Source of the DNA: Arthrobacter sp. | GTDB taxonomy: Bacteria; Actinomycetota; Actinomycetes; Actinomycetales; Micrococcaceae | Direction of reading: 5' to 3' | DNA: 64,000 nt | NCBI GenBank assembly: GCA_031277795.1 | Contig: JAITLQ010000001.1 | Coordinates: 62,001-126,000, forward strand | In this document: one piece after another, positions 33,523 through 41,803 of the stretch | Position numbering within the stretch: the stretch's first letter is position 1 | Layout of the letters: every line of letters starts with the position of its first letter | Notes under the pieces: generated by a model | Databases searched by the model: none | Seen by the model: the letters and a program-made list of their open reading frames with translations, nothing else | What the model was told of the DNA's origin: nothing | Translations under genes and position numbers: made by a program

Positions 33523-35160
33523 TCAGCCCCAGAGGTGGAGGGCGGCATACGAGCGCCAGGGGCGCGCGCCGTCCAGGAGGGTGGAGAGTGCGCGCTTGTC
33601 CTCGGCGAGGCCAAGCGTACGCGCCCGGCTCAGCAGGGCGCCGTCGCCGGAAAGGTCAACGTCGGGGTCGCCCACGGTGCGCAGGCGCGCGTAGGCGAGC
33701 GTCCACGGGCCGATGCCCTTGAGTGCCCCGACCTCCTCGAGGAGGGCCGCCGCGCCGTCGCGGTCCGCCGGCTCGCCGGCCTCGGCGAGGAGGGTGAGGA
33801 CCCGCTCGAAGGTGTCGCGGCGCGCGGCGGGGCCGCGGAACCACTCGCCGAGCGAGGCGAGGGCCTCGCCCGCGGTGGGGAAGGGCGTGAGGGCGGTGCC
33901 TGACGCCGCGGGTTCACCCGCCGGCGTGTGCACGGCCTCGACGAGGCGGCGCAGCTGGGCGCGCCCGGCCGCGACGGAAACCTGCTGCGTGGCGATGGCC
34001 CGACACAGCGATTCGGTCAGGGTCGGCTCGCCGGGGATGCGGGCGCCGGGGCGGGCCTTGACGGCGTCGCGGAGCCACGGGAGGCGGGAGAGCGCCGCGT
34101 CGATGTTGGGGAAGTCCGCGTCGAGGTCGAAGAGGTGGCGCGCCGTGCGCACGGCGGCGGTGAGGTCGGCGGCGTCGTCGAGGGTGAGCGTGGCGCGCAA
34201 CCGCTCGTCGGCGTCCAGGCCAACGCTCACGGTGCCGCTGCCGCGCGGCAGGTGCAGTGCCACGTGATAGTGCGTGCCGAGGACCTCGTCCACCCCGGGG
34301 AGGGTGCGCTCGCCGAAGAAGCGCAGCAGGCCGACGACATCCACGGGGCCGCGGGCGTCGAGGCGCGCGCTGAGTGCAGCGGGCACGCCGGGGGCGGTGA
34401 CGCGGGGGCTGCGCCTGGCCGCCGCGCGCAGCTGCGATGGCGTGCGGTCGAAAACCTGCTTGACGGTGTCGTTGAACTGCCGGACGCTCCCGAAACCGGC
34501 CGCCCAGGCCACCTCGGTGCTGGGTAGGTCCGTGGAGGCGAGCAGGCGGAAGGCGGTGCGGGCGCGGTGCGCGCGGGCGTGGGCCACGGGGGAAGCGCCG
34601 GTTTCCTCCACCATGACGCGGTGCAGCGTGCGAGGGCTCGTGTGCAGGCGCCGCGAGAGGGTGTCGAGGGACGCCTCGTCGAGGCCGCCGTCGGCGATCA
34701 GCTCCAGGGCCCGGCGGGCCAGTTCGGTGCGCGGCGCCCACTGCGGCGTCCCGGGCAGGGCCTCGGGGAAGCAGCGCAGGCAGGGGCGCAGACCCATCCC
34801 TTGGGCCTCGGCGGCCGTGCGGACGAAGCGCACGTTCTGTCGCTTGGGCGTGGGGGCCGGGCACGAGGGGCGGCAATAGATCTTGGTGGAGAGCACGGCC
34901 GTGTAGAACAGGCCGTCGAAGCGGGCGTCGCGGGCATCGATCGCGGCGTAGGCGGCGTCGAAGGGCAGCGGAGCGGCCGCGCCGGTGACCTCGATGGCGC
35001 TCGCCGCCGTGCCGGTCGGCCCGACCGGGGCCTCCGCCGCGGCCGATGCCGCCGGCACGGAGGCGGCCCGCCCGCCCCGGGCGCCGCCAGCGGGCCCCAC
35101 GCCGGAGGCGAGGGGTGCACCCTGGCGGGGAACGGCGTCGTCGTGCACGTTTTTGCTCAC
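33523..35160 (-). CDS. AdaA-AlkA fusion: methyl-sensing AraC-type activator plus 3-methyladenine DNA glycosylase II
   Basis: About 545 residues when started at GTG 35160; no ribosome binding site is evident and the start is uncertain. After a low-complexity Ala/Gly/Pro tail comes the Ada zinc domain with four Cys (YCRPSCPAP and RPCLRCFPE), an AraC-type double helix-turn-helix (SLDTLSRRLHTSPRTLHRV, STEVAWAAGFGSVRQF), an AlkA N-domain and a helix-hairpin-helix glycosylase domain with KGIGPWTLAY and the catalytic Asp in DPDVDLSGD. It should activate the adaptive response when methylated and excise alkylated bases. ogt follows in the same operon. Confidence 0.92.
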   Translation of the reverse strand: MSKNVHDDAVPRQGAPLASGVGPAGGARGGRAASVPAASAAAEAPVGPTGTAASAIEVTGAAAPLPFDAAYAAIDARDARFDGLFYTAVLSTKIYCRPSCPAPTPKRQNVRFVRTAAEAQGMGLRPCLRCFPEALPGTPQWAPRTELARRALELIADGGLDEASLDTLSRRLHTSPRTLHRVMVEETGASPVAHARAHRARTAFRLLASTDLPSTEVAWAAGFGSVRQFNDTVKQVFDRTPSQLRAAARRSPRVTAPGVPAALSARLDARGPVDVVGLLRFFGERTLPGVDEVLGTHYHVALHLPRGSGTVSVGLDADERLRATLTLDDAADLTAAVRTARHLFDLDADFPNIDAALSRLPWLRDAVKARPGARIPGEPTLTESLCRAIATQQVSVAAGRAQLRRLVEAVHTPAGEPAASGTALTPFPTAGEALASLGEWFRGPAARRDTFERVLTLLAEAGEPADRDGAAALLEEVGALKGIGPWTLAYARLRTVGDPDVDLSGDGALLSRARTLGLAEDKRALSTLLDGARPWRSYAALHLWG

Positions 35161-35238
35161 CCGTTTATGGTGCCGCGCTTTCCTGCCGCGCGCTGGCGGT
35201 TTTCCGCCACGGGCCTTGCCTGACCCCGAGGAACAGCG

Positions 35239-35278
35239 AGCGCGGGCCCCGAAGGCGGTGGCGTTCGGGGCCCGCGCT
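35239..35278 (-). terminator. 15-bp perfect hairpin after the dioxygenase gene
   Basis: AGCGCGGGCCCCGAA (35239-35253) and its exact complement (35264-35278) enclose a 10-nt loop, 19 bp past the stop of the minus-strand dioxygenase gene. Confidence 0.75.
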
Positions 35279-35296
35279 GCGGGGATGGCCGGTGTC

Positions 35297-36205
35297 TCAG
35301 GCGTCCTTGACGGTGACGCGGAGGGCGTTCTTCCAGGGGTCCTCGAAGGTGAGCGTGCGCCCGTCGCTGTGCTGGGCCACGCCGCGGGCGGTGAGGCGCT
35401 CGCGCAGGGCGCCCACGGCGTCCTCGGTGGGCAGGATGAGGTCGATCTCGCCGAGGCCAAGGCTCGGCGCGCGGCCCATGGCGCCGCGGGACTCCCACGT
35501 GTTGGCCGCGAGGTGGTGATGGTAGCCGCCCACGGAGAAGAAGATCGCCTGGTCGCCGAGCTTGGTGGTGACGTCGAAGCCCACCACGCCCTCGTAGAAG
35601 TCGCGGGCGGTGTTGGTGTCGCCCACCTTCAGGTGCACGTGGCCCACGGCGGCGGCCTGGTCGGTGCCGACGGGGTTCTCGAGGCCGGCCTCGGTGATGT
35701 TGGACTGCAGGTAGGTGTTGGGGTCCAGGTACACGGTGCCCATGTTGACCTGGCCGTTGTTCCACTCCCAGTCCTCGCGCGGGCGGTCGAAGTAGAGCTC
35801 CACGCCGTTGCCCTCCGGATCATCGAAGTAGAAGGCCTCGGAGACGAAGTGGTCGGCCGAGCCCGTGAACTGCGCCGGGTACTTGCGGGCCACCGAGTAG
35901 ACGGAGGCGGCAAGGTCGGCGCGCGAATCGAAGAGGATCGCCGTGTGGTAGAGCCCGGCGGCGCCGTTGGCCGCGTGCTTGAGGGCCGGCTCGTGCTCGA
36001 GGATGAGCGAGGGGACGCCGTGGCGGCCGAGGATCGCGGAGTCGCCCTCCTGGGCGATCACGGCCAGGCCGACGCCCTCGTGGTAGAAGCGGATCATCCC
36101 GTCCAGGTCGGCGACCTTGAGCATCACGGTGCCCACGGTGCTGAGCGCGTCGAGGCGGTCCTGGGGGTTCTTGAGTGCGGTCTGTTCTGCGTTGCCCTGG
36201 ATCAT
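35297..36205 (-). CDS. VOC-family ring-cleavage-type dioxygenase (CatE/YfiE-like)
   Basis: A 302-residue protein with two vicinal-oxygen-chelate domains. The N-terminal one begins VGTVMLKVADLDGMIRFYHEG and contains FDDPEGNGVELYFDRPRE; the C-terminal one begins AAVGHVHLKVGDTNTARDFY and includes GGYHHHLAAN. His in GHVHLKV and YHHHLA, with a Glu in the last strands, provide the expected Fe/Mn site. Close relatives in Bacillus (CatE) open catechol or related quinols and protect from quinones. It stands alone, ended by a hairpin. Confidence 0.87.
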   Translation of the reverse strand: MIQGNAEQTALKNPQDRLDALSTVGTVMLKVADLDGMIRFYHEGVGLAVIAQEGDSAILGRHGVPSLILEHEPALKHAANGAAGLYHTAILFDSRADLAASVYSVARKYPAQFTGSADHFVSEAFYFDDPEGNGVELYFDRPREDWEWNNGQVNMGTVYLDPNTYLQSNITEAGLENPVGTDQAAAVGHVHLKVGDTNTARDFYEGVVGFDVTTKLGDQAIFFSVGGYHHHLAANTWESRGAMGRAPSLGLGEIDLILPTEDAVGALRERLTARGVAQHSDGRTLTFEDPWKNALRVTVKDA

Positions 36206-36349
36206 GGCGGGTCTCCTTGTCTGGCTGAGCCCCGGGCATCCTGATCGCTTGAGGCTTTACTTGAAGCAACAACTATTCTGGCAGAGATGTTCCCGCTTGT
36301 CACTGTGGGGCCGCTCACCGGGGCGGATTCTCACCCACTCGGCGCTTCT

Positions 36350-36410
36350 GCACCCCCATACGTGCTTTTGCACCGCCCCAGAGGCGGTGCAAAAGCACGT
36401 ATGTGGGTGC
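36350..36410. repeat. 28-bp-arm inverted repeat
   Basis: The arm 36350-36377 (starting GCACCCCCATACGTGCTTTT) pairs with 36383-36410 with one mismatch, leaving a 5-nt loop. Outer GGATTC (36325-36330) and GAATCC (36411-36416) extend the symmetry with an offset. It can fold as a cruciform or a strong mRNA hairpin on either strand. Confidence 0.9.
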
Positions 36411-36441
36411 GAATCCGGGGCACGACGGCGGGCGGCGAAAA

Positions 36442-36501
36442 GTCACGGCGAAGCTGCTTTTTCACGGTGACCTTCGCCGTGACAAAGCATCTTCGCCGTG
36501 A
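36442..36501. repeat. CTTCGCCGTGA inverted and direct repeats
   Basis: GTCACGGCGAAG (36442-36453) is the exact complement of 36472-36483, and the right-hand word CTTCGCCGTGA recurs at 36491-36501. A small palindrome TCACGGTGA sits between them at 36462-36470. Two alternative hairpins are therefore possible. Confidence 0.75.
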
Positions 36502-36513
36502 GAAATCGCCATG

Positions 36514-36612
36514 GTGGGGTGCGACGGCGGGCGGCCGGGTGCGCGGGTGGGGTGCGACGGCGGGCGGCCGGGTGCGCGGATGGGGCGCGACGGCGCGTGG
36601 CCGGGTGGGGCG
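36514..36612 (+). repeat. 33-bp tandem repeat, three units
   Basis: Units at 36514-36546 and 36547-36579 are identical; the third, 36580-36612, is diverged. Each contains the dispersed-repeat core GCGACGGCG and the word GGCCGGGTG. The array lies just past the 3' end of the minus-strand APC permease gene. Confidence 0.9.
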
Positions 36613-36644
36613 GGCCGTCGCCCGAGCGCCCGCGCCCCCGCGCG

Positions 36645-38084
36645 TCAGGCGCCCGCGGCCGCCATCGCCGCGGGGTTCACCGCGAGCTCGAGCGGCTCGC
36701 GCCCGCGGCCGCGCAGCAGGAGGAACCCGAGCGAGGCGAGCACAACCCACGCCACGCCGATGACGAGCGCCCACACGGTGGACGGGCTGAACGCCTGCGC
36801 CACGAGCACAAACGCGCAGAACGCCAGCGCCACCGCGCTCGTCACGGGGGAGCCGGGCATGCGGTAGACCGTCCGCTCTCCGGCGGCCCGCAGGCGCCGG
36901 CGCATCGCGAGGTGCGAGCACAGGATGAACACCCATGTGGACACGGTCGCGAAGGACGCGATCGAGGCGACCATGAGGAAGAGGGTGTCGGGAATGAGCA
37001 AGTAGGCGCCGAGGCCCACGAGCAGCGCGCCGAGCACCACCAACACGGGCACCAGCGGCACGCCGGAACCGCCGCGCACCGCGCCGAAGGCCCGCGGCGC
37101 CTGGCCCTGCTGCGCCAGGCCGTACATGAGCCGGGCGGAGGCGTAGGTGATGGAGTTCATCGCCGACAGCGCGGCGGTCAGCACCACAAAGTTCACGAGG
37201 TGCTGCGCGGCGGGCAGGCCCAGCGCCGAGAAGACCGTGACGAACGGCGAGGAGCTCGGGTCCAGCTGCTGCCACGGCACGAGACACAGGATCACGGCCA
37301 GCGAGAGCACGTAGAAGAGCAGGATGCGCACCGGCACGGAGTTGATGGCCTTCGGGATGGACCGCTCCGGACGGTCCGCCTCGCCCGCCGTGGAGCCCAG
37401 CGTCTCGATCCCGCCGAAGCTGAACGCCACGACGCCCAGGCTCATGACGATCCCCCACACGCCCAGGGGAGCGAAGCCGCCCGCGCCCTCCCAGAGGTTG
37501 CCCACGCTGGGCGTGTGCCCGCCGACCGAGACGCCGAAGACCAGCAACGCGAGCCCGCCGGCGATGAGCGCCACGATCGTCACGACCTTGATGAGCGAGA
37601 ACCAGAACTCCACCTCGCCAAAGACCCGCACGCGCATGAGGTTCAGCCCGATGATGAGCGCGATCGCGGCGAGCATCCACACCCAGCCGGGCGTGCCGGG
37701 AAACCACAGCGCCATGTACTTGGTCACCGCCGTCATATCGGCGATCGCCACGAGCAGCATCTCGAACACGAACGTCCACCCGGCCAGGAAGCCGAAGTAG
37801 GGGCCCAGGTAGTGGTGGGCGTAGTTCGCGAACGAGCCGGCCACGGGGTGCCGCACCGCCATCTCGCCGAGGGCGCGCATGACCAAGAACACGCACGCGC
37901 CGGCCACGATGTAGGACACCAAGACGGCCGGACCCGCGGCTTTGATCGTCTCCGCCGAGCCGAGGAACAGGCCGGTGCCGATCGCCGATCCGAGCGCAAT
38001 GAAGCGGATGTGGCGCATCGACAGGCCGCGCTTGAGGCCCCCGGTCGCGGCGGTGCCTGGGGAGTTTTGGGAGGGGGAATGCAC
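36645..38084 (-). CDS. APC-superfamily amino acid permease (GABA/proline/basic amino acid type)
   Basis: About 479 residues from GTG 38084; other upstream starts (for example ATG 38147) cannot be excluded. The N-terminal signature GLSMRHIRFIALGSAIGTGLF is that of the AAT family (ProY, GabP, AroP), with GEMAVRHPVAGSFANYA, a TM6 motif SFGGIETLGSTAGEADRPERS, and twelve predicted helices. It imports an amino acid by proton symport. The substrate cannot be assigned. No operon partner is adjacent. Confidence 0.93.
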   Translation of the reverse strand: MHSPSQNSPGTAATGGLKRGLSMRHIRFIALGSAIGTGLFLGSAETIKAAGPAVLVSYIVAGACVFLVMRALGEMAVRHPVAGSFANYAHHYLGPYFGFLAGWTFVFEMLLVAIADMTAVTKYMALWFPGTPGWVWMLAAIALIIGLNLMRVRVFGEVEFWFSLIKVVTIVALIAGGLALLVFGVSVGGHTPSVGNLWEGAGGFAPLGVWGIVMSLGVVAFSFGGIETLGSTAGEADRPERSIPKAINSVPVRILLFYVLSLAVILCLVPWQQLDPSSSPFVTVFSALGLPAAQHLVNFVVLTAALSAMNSITYASARLMYGLAQQGQAPRAFGAVRGGSGVPLVPVLVVLGALLVGLGAYLLIPDTLFLMVASIASFATVSTWVFILCSHLAMRRRLRAAGERTVYRMPGSPVTSAVALAFCAFVLVAQAFSPSTVWALVIGVAWVVLASLGFLLLRGRGREPLELAVNPAAMAAAGA

Positions 38085-38184
38085 GGGGATCCAGGGTAGT
38101 CGCGCGGCGGACCACACGGTATTCGGGCGGTCACAGTGGCTTCTCATCCTTCGCAGGGGCGCGAGCGGGTGAGAGTCTGGACGC

Positions 38185-38568
38185 ATGATCGTCGCGTTCT
38201 CCGTTTCTCCGTCAGGCAACGACCATCCAGACGGCTCAGTGCACGATGCCGTCGCCGAGGCCGTCCGCGTGGTCCGCGATTCGGGCCTCCCCTTCCGCAC
38301 CTCCTCGATGTTCACCGAGATCGAGGGCGAGTGGGATGAGGTCATGGACGTCGTCAAGCGCGCCACTGCGGCCGTCGGCCGCTACGGCACGCGCGTCTCC
38401 CTCGTGCTCAAGGCGGACATCCGCCCGGGGCGCACGGGCGAACTCACCGGTAAGATCGATCGCCTGCAGAAGGCCATCTCCCAGCAGGACGCCCAGGAGC
38501 ACGACGCCGCTCCGGTCGCCTTGGAGCGCGGAACGCGCCCCGCGCTGGGGGAGGGCGAAGGGGCCTAG
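38185..38568 (+). CDS. Thiamine-binding protein, MTH1187/YkoF family
   Basis: A 127-residue cytosolic ferredoxin-like protein. MIVAFSVSPSG at the start, SSMFTEIEGEWDEVMDVVKRA in the middle and RVSLVLKADIRPGRTG match the family, often annotated as thiamine-binding (PF01910). The last 30 residues are a charged tail outside the domain. It is divergent from the APC permease, 100 bp away. No thiamine genes are nearby. Confidence 0.88.
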   Translation: MIVAFSVSPSGNDHPDGSVHDAVAEAVRVVRDSGLPFRTSSMFTEIEGEWDEVMDVVKRATAAVGRYGTRVSLVLKADIRPGRTGELTGKIDRLQKAISQQDAQEHDAAPVALERGTRPALGEGEGA

Positions 38569-38998
38569 CGGCCCCGTCCCTGCTCGCCCGGCTTCCTTGG
38601 GTGCCCGGCCACGCGCGTCCGGTCTCGCCGAAGGGTTCGACCAACCACCGGTGGGGTCCCAGGGCTTCCCGCGGGATCGGCCCGCGGTGTTGGCCTGGGG
38701 TATCGGTCAGGTGGTGCCGGCCGGGGCCGACGCGAGGCCGCCCCAAGCGGGGTGCTCCGAGCCGATCGGGGCGCCGCGGACGCTCCTTCGGGAGGTGAAC
38801 CGGAGGAGCCGGCCCGCCACCCAGGCTGGCCGGGGCACCCGGCCGACCACCTGGCGTCGGGCACCCGGCCTGCCGCCCAGGCGTCGGGCACCCGGCTTGC
38901 CGCCCAGGCGGGCCGCGGCAGGAGGCCATCCGGCCGCCGTCGGGCAGTGTCCCTGAAGTACACGTCATCCCCGCGCCGCGGGGAGAGGAAAGGAACGC
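38569..38998. other. 430-bp intergenic region with a 27-bp tandem repeat
   Basis: No credible gene. The stretch is GC-rich, with repeated GGGCACCCGGCC words. Two 27-bp units (38854-38880 and 38881-38907, one mismatch), each starting GCGTCGGGCACCCGG, follow a partial unit at 38833-38853. Close to the downstream gene are CCCGCGCCGCGGGG (38970-38983) and GAGAGGAAAGGAA, the ribosome binding site of the fusion gene. Confidence 0.8.
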
Positions 38999-40252
38999 AT
39001 GACAGCCACGCCAGTGGGAGGGGCCAGCACTCCCTCCTCGCCGTCAGAGGTGGAGTCCTTTCTTGAGCTGAGCCTGGTCGACGAGCCGGAGGCCGTGGCC
39101 GCCGTGCGCGCGGCGAGCGTCGAGGCCGGACTGCCCGACGAGGCCTCTGCACCCGCCCGCGGCAAGTTCCTTTCGCTGCTCACGCGGCTCTCCGGCGCGC
39201 GCCGCGTCCTGGAGATCGGCACCCTCGGCGGGTACTCGGCCGCGTGGATCCTCGACGCCCTTCCCGCCGACGGGCACCTGCATTCCCTGGAGATCGACCG
39301 CGGCATCGCCGATGTGGCTCGCGCCAATCTGCGCCTCGTCGACCCCGCGGGCGAGGGGGCGCGCTGGACCGTGGAGACCGGGCCGGCCGTCAAGGCGCTG
39401 CACCAGCTCACGTGGACGCGGCAGGCACCGTTCGACCTCGTGTTTATCGACGCGGACAAGGCGAGCACCAAGGTGTACCTCGAGTGGGCGCTGCGCCTCA
39501 CGGCGCCCGGCTCGGTGGTGATCGTTGACCACGTGATTCGCGCCGGCGTGGTGGGTGCCGAGGCCGATTGCTCGGCGGAGGACGCCGAGGCGGCGGCGGG
39601 CATGGCGGCCGCCCTCAAGCTGCTGCACGAGGACCCGCGCTTCGACGCCACGGCGCTGCAGACGGTGACGGGGCGCGGCTGGGACGGCTTTGCGCTGGCG
39701 CTCGTGACGGGTGCCGCGGCACCCGGCTCGGCGGCGCAGCGCGTCAAGGTGACCCCCATGACGCCGGAGACGGTGCGCGGCGCGCTCGAGGTCAAGAACC
39801 TGGGGTGGCGCGAGACGTTCTCCAAGCACATCGCCGAGGAGTGGCTCGATGACATGGATCGGCGCCTCGACGCCGACGTGGCGTCGTGGCAGAAGGCGCT
39901 GCAGCGTCCCGGCAACCGCACCCGCACCGCCGTGGCGACGACCGAGGACGGCGAGGTGGTCGGGATGGCCTCCGCGGCGCCCGTCCTGGAGGAATCGGAC
40001 CGCCTCGCGACCGGGGCCAAGTGGGAGCTGTTCACGGTGTACGTGGCGCGGGCCTGGCAGGGCTCTGGCATCGCGCGCCGTCTGGCCGATTCGGTGCTCG
40101 GCGACGAGCCGGCGCTGCTGTGGGTGCTCGAGGACAATCCGCGCGCCCAGGCCTTCTTCGAGAAGCTCGGCTTCACCCCCGACGGCGCCCGCGAGGAGCT
40201 GCCGCCCGAGTGGAGCGGCGCCCACGACGTGCGCATGGTGCGTCGGGCCTGA
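38999..40252 (+). CDS. O-methyltransferase-GNAT acetyltransferase fusion protein
   Basis: A 417-residue single reading frame with two enzyme domains. Residues about 15-235 are a class I SAM-dependent O-methyltransferase of the catechol/caffeoyl-CoA type: RRVLEIGTLGGYSAAW (SAM loop), HSLEIDR, FDLVFIDADKAST (metal-binding Asp) and VVIVDHVIRAG. Residues about 245-417 are a GNAT domain with ELFTVYVARAWQGSGIARRL (acetyl-CoA loop) and WVLEDNPRAQAFFEKLGFTPD. The C-terminal domain is paralogous to the next gene. The acceptors are unknown. Confidence 0.88.
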   Translation: MTATPVGGASTPSSPSEVESFLELSLVDEPEAVAAVRAASVEAGLPDEASAPARGKFLSLLTRLSGARRVLEIGTLGGYSAAWILDALPADGHLHSLEIDRGIADVARANLRLVDPAGEGARWTVETGPAVKALHQLTWTRQAPFDLVFIDADKASTKVYLEWALRLTAPGSVVIVDHVIRAGVVGAEADCSAEDAEAAAGMAAALKLLHEDPRFDATALQTVTGRGWDGFALALVTGAAAPGSAAQRVKVTPMTPETVRGALEVKNLGWRETFSKHIAEEWLDDMDRRLDADVASWQKALQRPGNRTRTAVATTEDGEVVGMASAAPVLEESDRLATGAKWELFTVYVARAWQGSGIARRLADSVLGDEPALLWVLEDNPRAQAFFEKLGFTPDGAREELPPEWSGAHDVRMVRRA

Positions 40253-40335
40253 GGCTCGGGCCGCGTCGTGCCCTGTTGCCCCCGCGTGCCGCGCGATAGC
40301 GTGGCGGCACCGAGACGAGTGGGGACGGAGGGGCC

Positions 40336-40878
40336 ATGGGGCTGCCGGAGGGCGTGCGCATCGAGGCGCTGCGCCGGGAATGGGTGCGCGGCGCGCTGCT
40401 GGTGAAGAACGCCGGCTGGTGGGAGGCCTACCTTCCGTGGCTGGGCGAGGAGTACCTGCGGCGCATGGACGCCGGGTTGGAGCGCGGCGTGGCCGGGTGG
40501 ACCCGTGCCCTGGATGCCGGCTCGCTCATGCCGACATGGGTGGCCCTCACGGCCGATGACACCGTGGTGGGCGTGGGAGCTGGCGGGCCCGTGGAGGCGC
40601 TCGAGGCGATCGAGGGGCGTTTGGCGGGGGAGCGGGCACCCGGCGTGACGCATGAGCTGGGCGTGCTCTACGTGGAGGCGGCGTGGCGCGGCCGCGGGAT
40701 CGCCGAGGCGCTGACCGCGGCGGCGATCGGTGAGCATCCGAGCCACCTCTGGGTCCTGGAGGAGAACCCCCGGGCGCAGGCCTTCTACGCCAAGGCGGGC
40801 TTTGTTGCCGATGGCGGCATGGAAGACCTTCCGGCCGAATGGAACGGCGCGCGCGAGATCAGGATGGTGCGTGCGTGA
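40336..40878 (+). CDS. GNAT-family N-acetyltransferase
   Basis: A 180-residue acetyltransferase. It matches the GNAT domain of the upstream fusion along its length (VRGALLVKNAGWWEAYL against VRGALEVKNLGWRETFS; LWVLEENPRAQAFYAKAGF against LWVLEDNPRAQAFFEKLGF), so the two arose by duplication. The acetyl-CoA loop is EAAWRGRGIAEAL. Its stop overlaps the mgtC-like start (GTGA). Substrate unknown. Confidence 0.92.
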   Translation: MGLPEGVRIEALRREWVRGALLVKNAGWWEAYLPWLGEEYLRRMDAGLERGVAGWTRALDAGSLMPTWVALTADDTVVGVGAGGPVEALEAIEGRLAGERAPGVTHELGVLYVEAAWRGRGIAEALTAAAIGEHPSHLWVLEENPRAQAFYAKAGFVADGGMEDLPAEWNGAREIRMVRA

Positions 40879-41609
40879 ACGACTTCTGGCGCCACATTCT
40901 CGGCTCCCACGTTGGCCTGCAGGTGTTGTTGCTCCTGGTGGCATATGTTCTGTGCTCGGCGATCGGGCTGGAGAGGCAGGCGCGGCGGAAGTCGGCCGGG
41001 TACCGGACGCATGTCCTGGTGGGCCTGGGGTCGTGCGTCTTCACACTGGTCTCCGCCTACGGGTTCGGGTCGATCCTCGAGGAGGGCGCACCGCGCGACC
41101 CCACGCGCATCGCGGCGCAGATCGTCTCCGGCATCGGCTTCCTTGGTGCCGGCGTGATCTTCAAGGGCTCCTCGACCGTGCGTGGGCTGACGACCGCCGC
41201 CTCGATCTGGATCGCGGCCGCCGTTGGCATGGCGTGCGGCGCGGGGATGGTGATCCTGGCCGTGAGCGTCACCGGCATCTACCTCGTGACCTTGCTGCTG
41301 GTGGGGCCGCTCATGCGCAAGCTGCCGGGCGAGAGCAAGGTGACCGATCTGCTGATCACGTACGTGGACGGCACGGGGGCCATGCGACACATCCTCGAGC
41401 TGGCCACGTCCAACGGCTTCACCACGACGTTCGAGGGGGCTTCGAAGTCCCACGCAGCGGACGGCACCCCGATCATCGATGCCGAATTGCGATTTCTGGG
41501 GAACGCCCGCGTGGAGGACATGATTCCCGACCTGTCCGAGCTGCCGGGCATCCGGGCGGTGGGGCGCAAGCGGCCGCTGGCGCCCTACGAGGAAGAGGAC
41601 GACGACTAG
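40875..41609 (+). CDS. MgtC/SapB-family membrane protein
   Basis: A 244-residue protein from GTG 40875, overlapping the GNAT stop. The N-terminal 145 residues hold four to five membrane helices with the MgtC hallmarks IGLERQARRKSAGYRTH, RIAAQIVSGIGFLGAG and GSSTVRGLTTAASIW. The soluble C-terminal domain is ACT-like and ends in an acidic tail (EEEDDD). MgtC proteins modulate magnesium homeostasis or ATP synthase in pathogens; the role here is not known. Confidence 0.93.
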   Translation: MNDFWRHILGSHVGLQVLLLLVAYVLCSAIGLERQARRKSAGYRTHVLVGLGSCVFTLVSAYGFGSILEEGAPRDPTRIAAQIVSGIGFLGAGVIFKGSSTVRGLTTAASIWIAAAVGMACGAGMVILAVSVTGIYLVTLLLVGPLMRKLPGESKVTDLLITYVDGTGAMRHILELATSNGFTTTFEGASKSHAADGTPIIDAELRFLGNARVEDMIPDLSELPGIRAVGRKRPLAPYEEEDDD

Positions 41610-41803
41610 GCCGTTTCTGCGTGCCGTTCTTTGCGTTTTTGCGGCTCGCCCGGGCCTGAATGTTTTTGCGACGGGGTGCGCAGAATACACCTCCTGCGGC
41701 GCGATTTCACCGTTGAGTTCGGGGCCCGGAGCGGCCAGACTGAGTGCTGTCCGGGCGACCATAAACGACCCGGCCTCCTCTTCCCCCGCAAGGAGTACCA
41801 CGC

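Larger units (their letters stand above)
36206..36644. other. 439-bp intergenic region packed with inverted and tandem repeats
   Basis: No protein-coding frame is credible here. It contains the promoter region of the minus-strand dioxygenase gene (36206-36290, less GC-rich), a 28-bp-arm hairpin (36350-36410), a CTTCGCCGTGA inverted/direct repeat cluster (36442-36501) and three 33-bp tandem units (36514-36612), followed by the end of the APC permease gene. Confidence 0.8.

Noticed and set aside
36514-36612. 33-bp repeats considered as a CRISPR array
   Set aside because: The units are directly adjacent without spacers and there are no cas genes.
38854-38907. 27-bp repeats considered as a CRISPR array
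   Set aside because: Only two units, no spacers, no cas genes.
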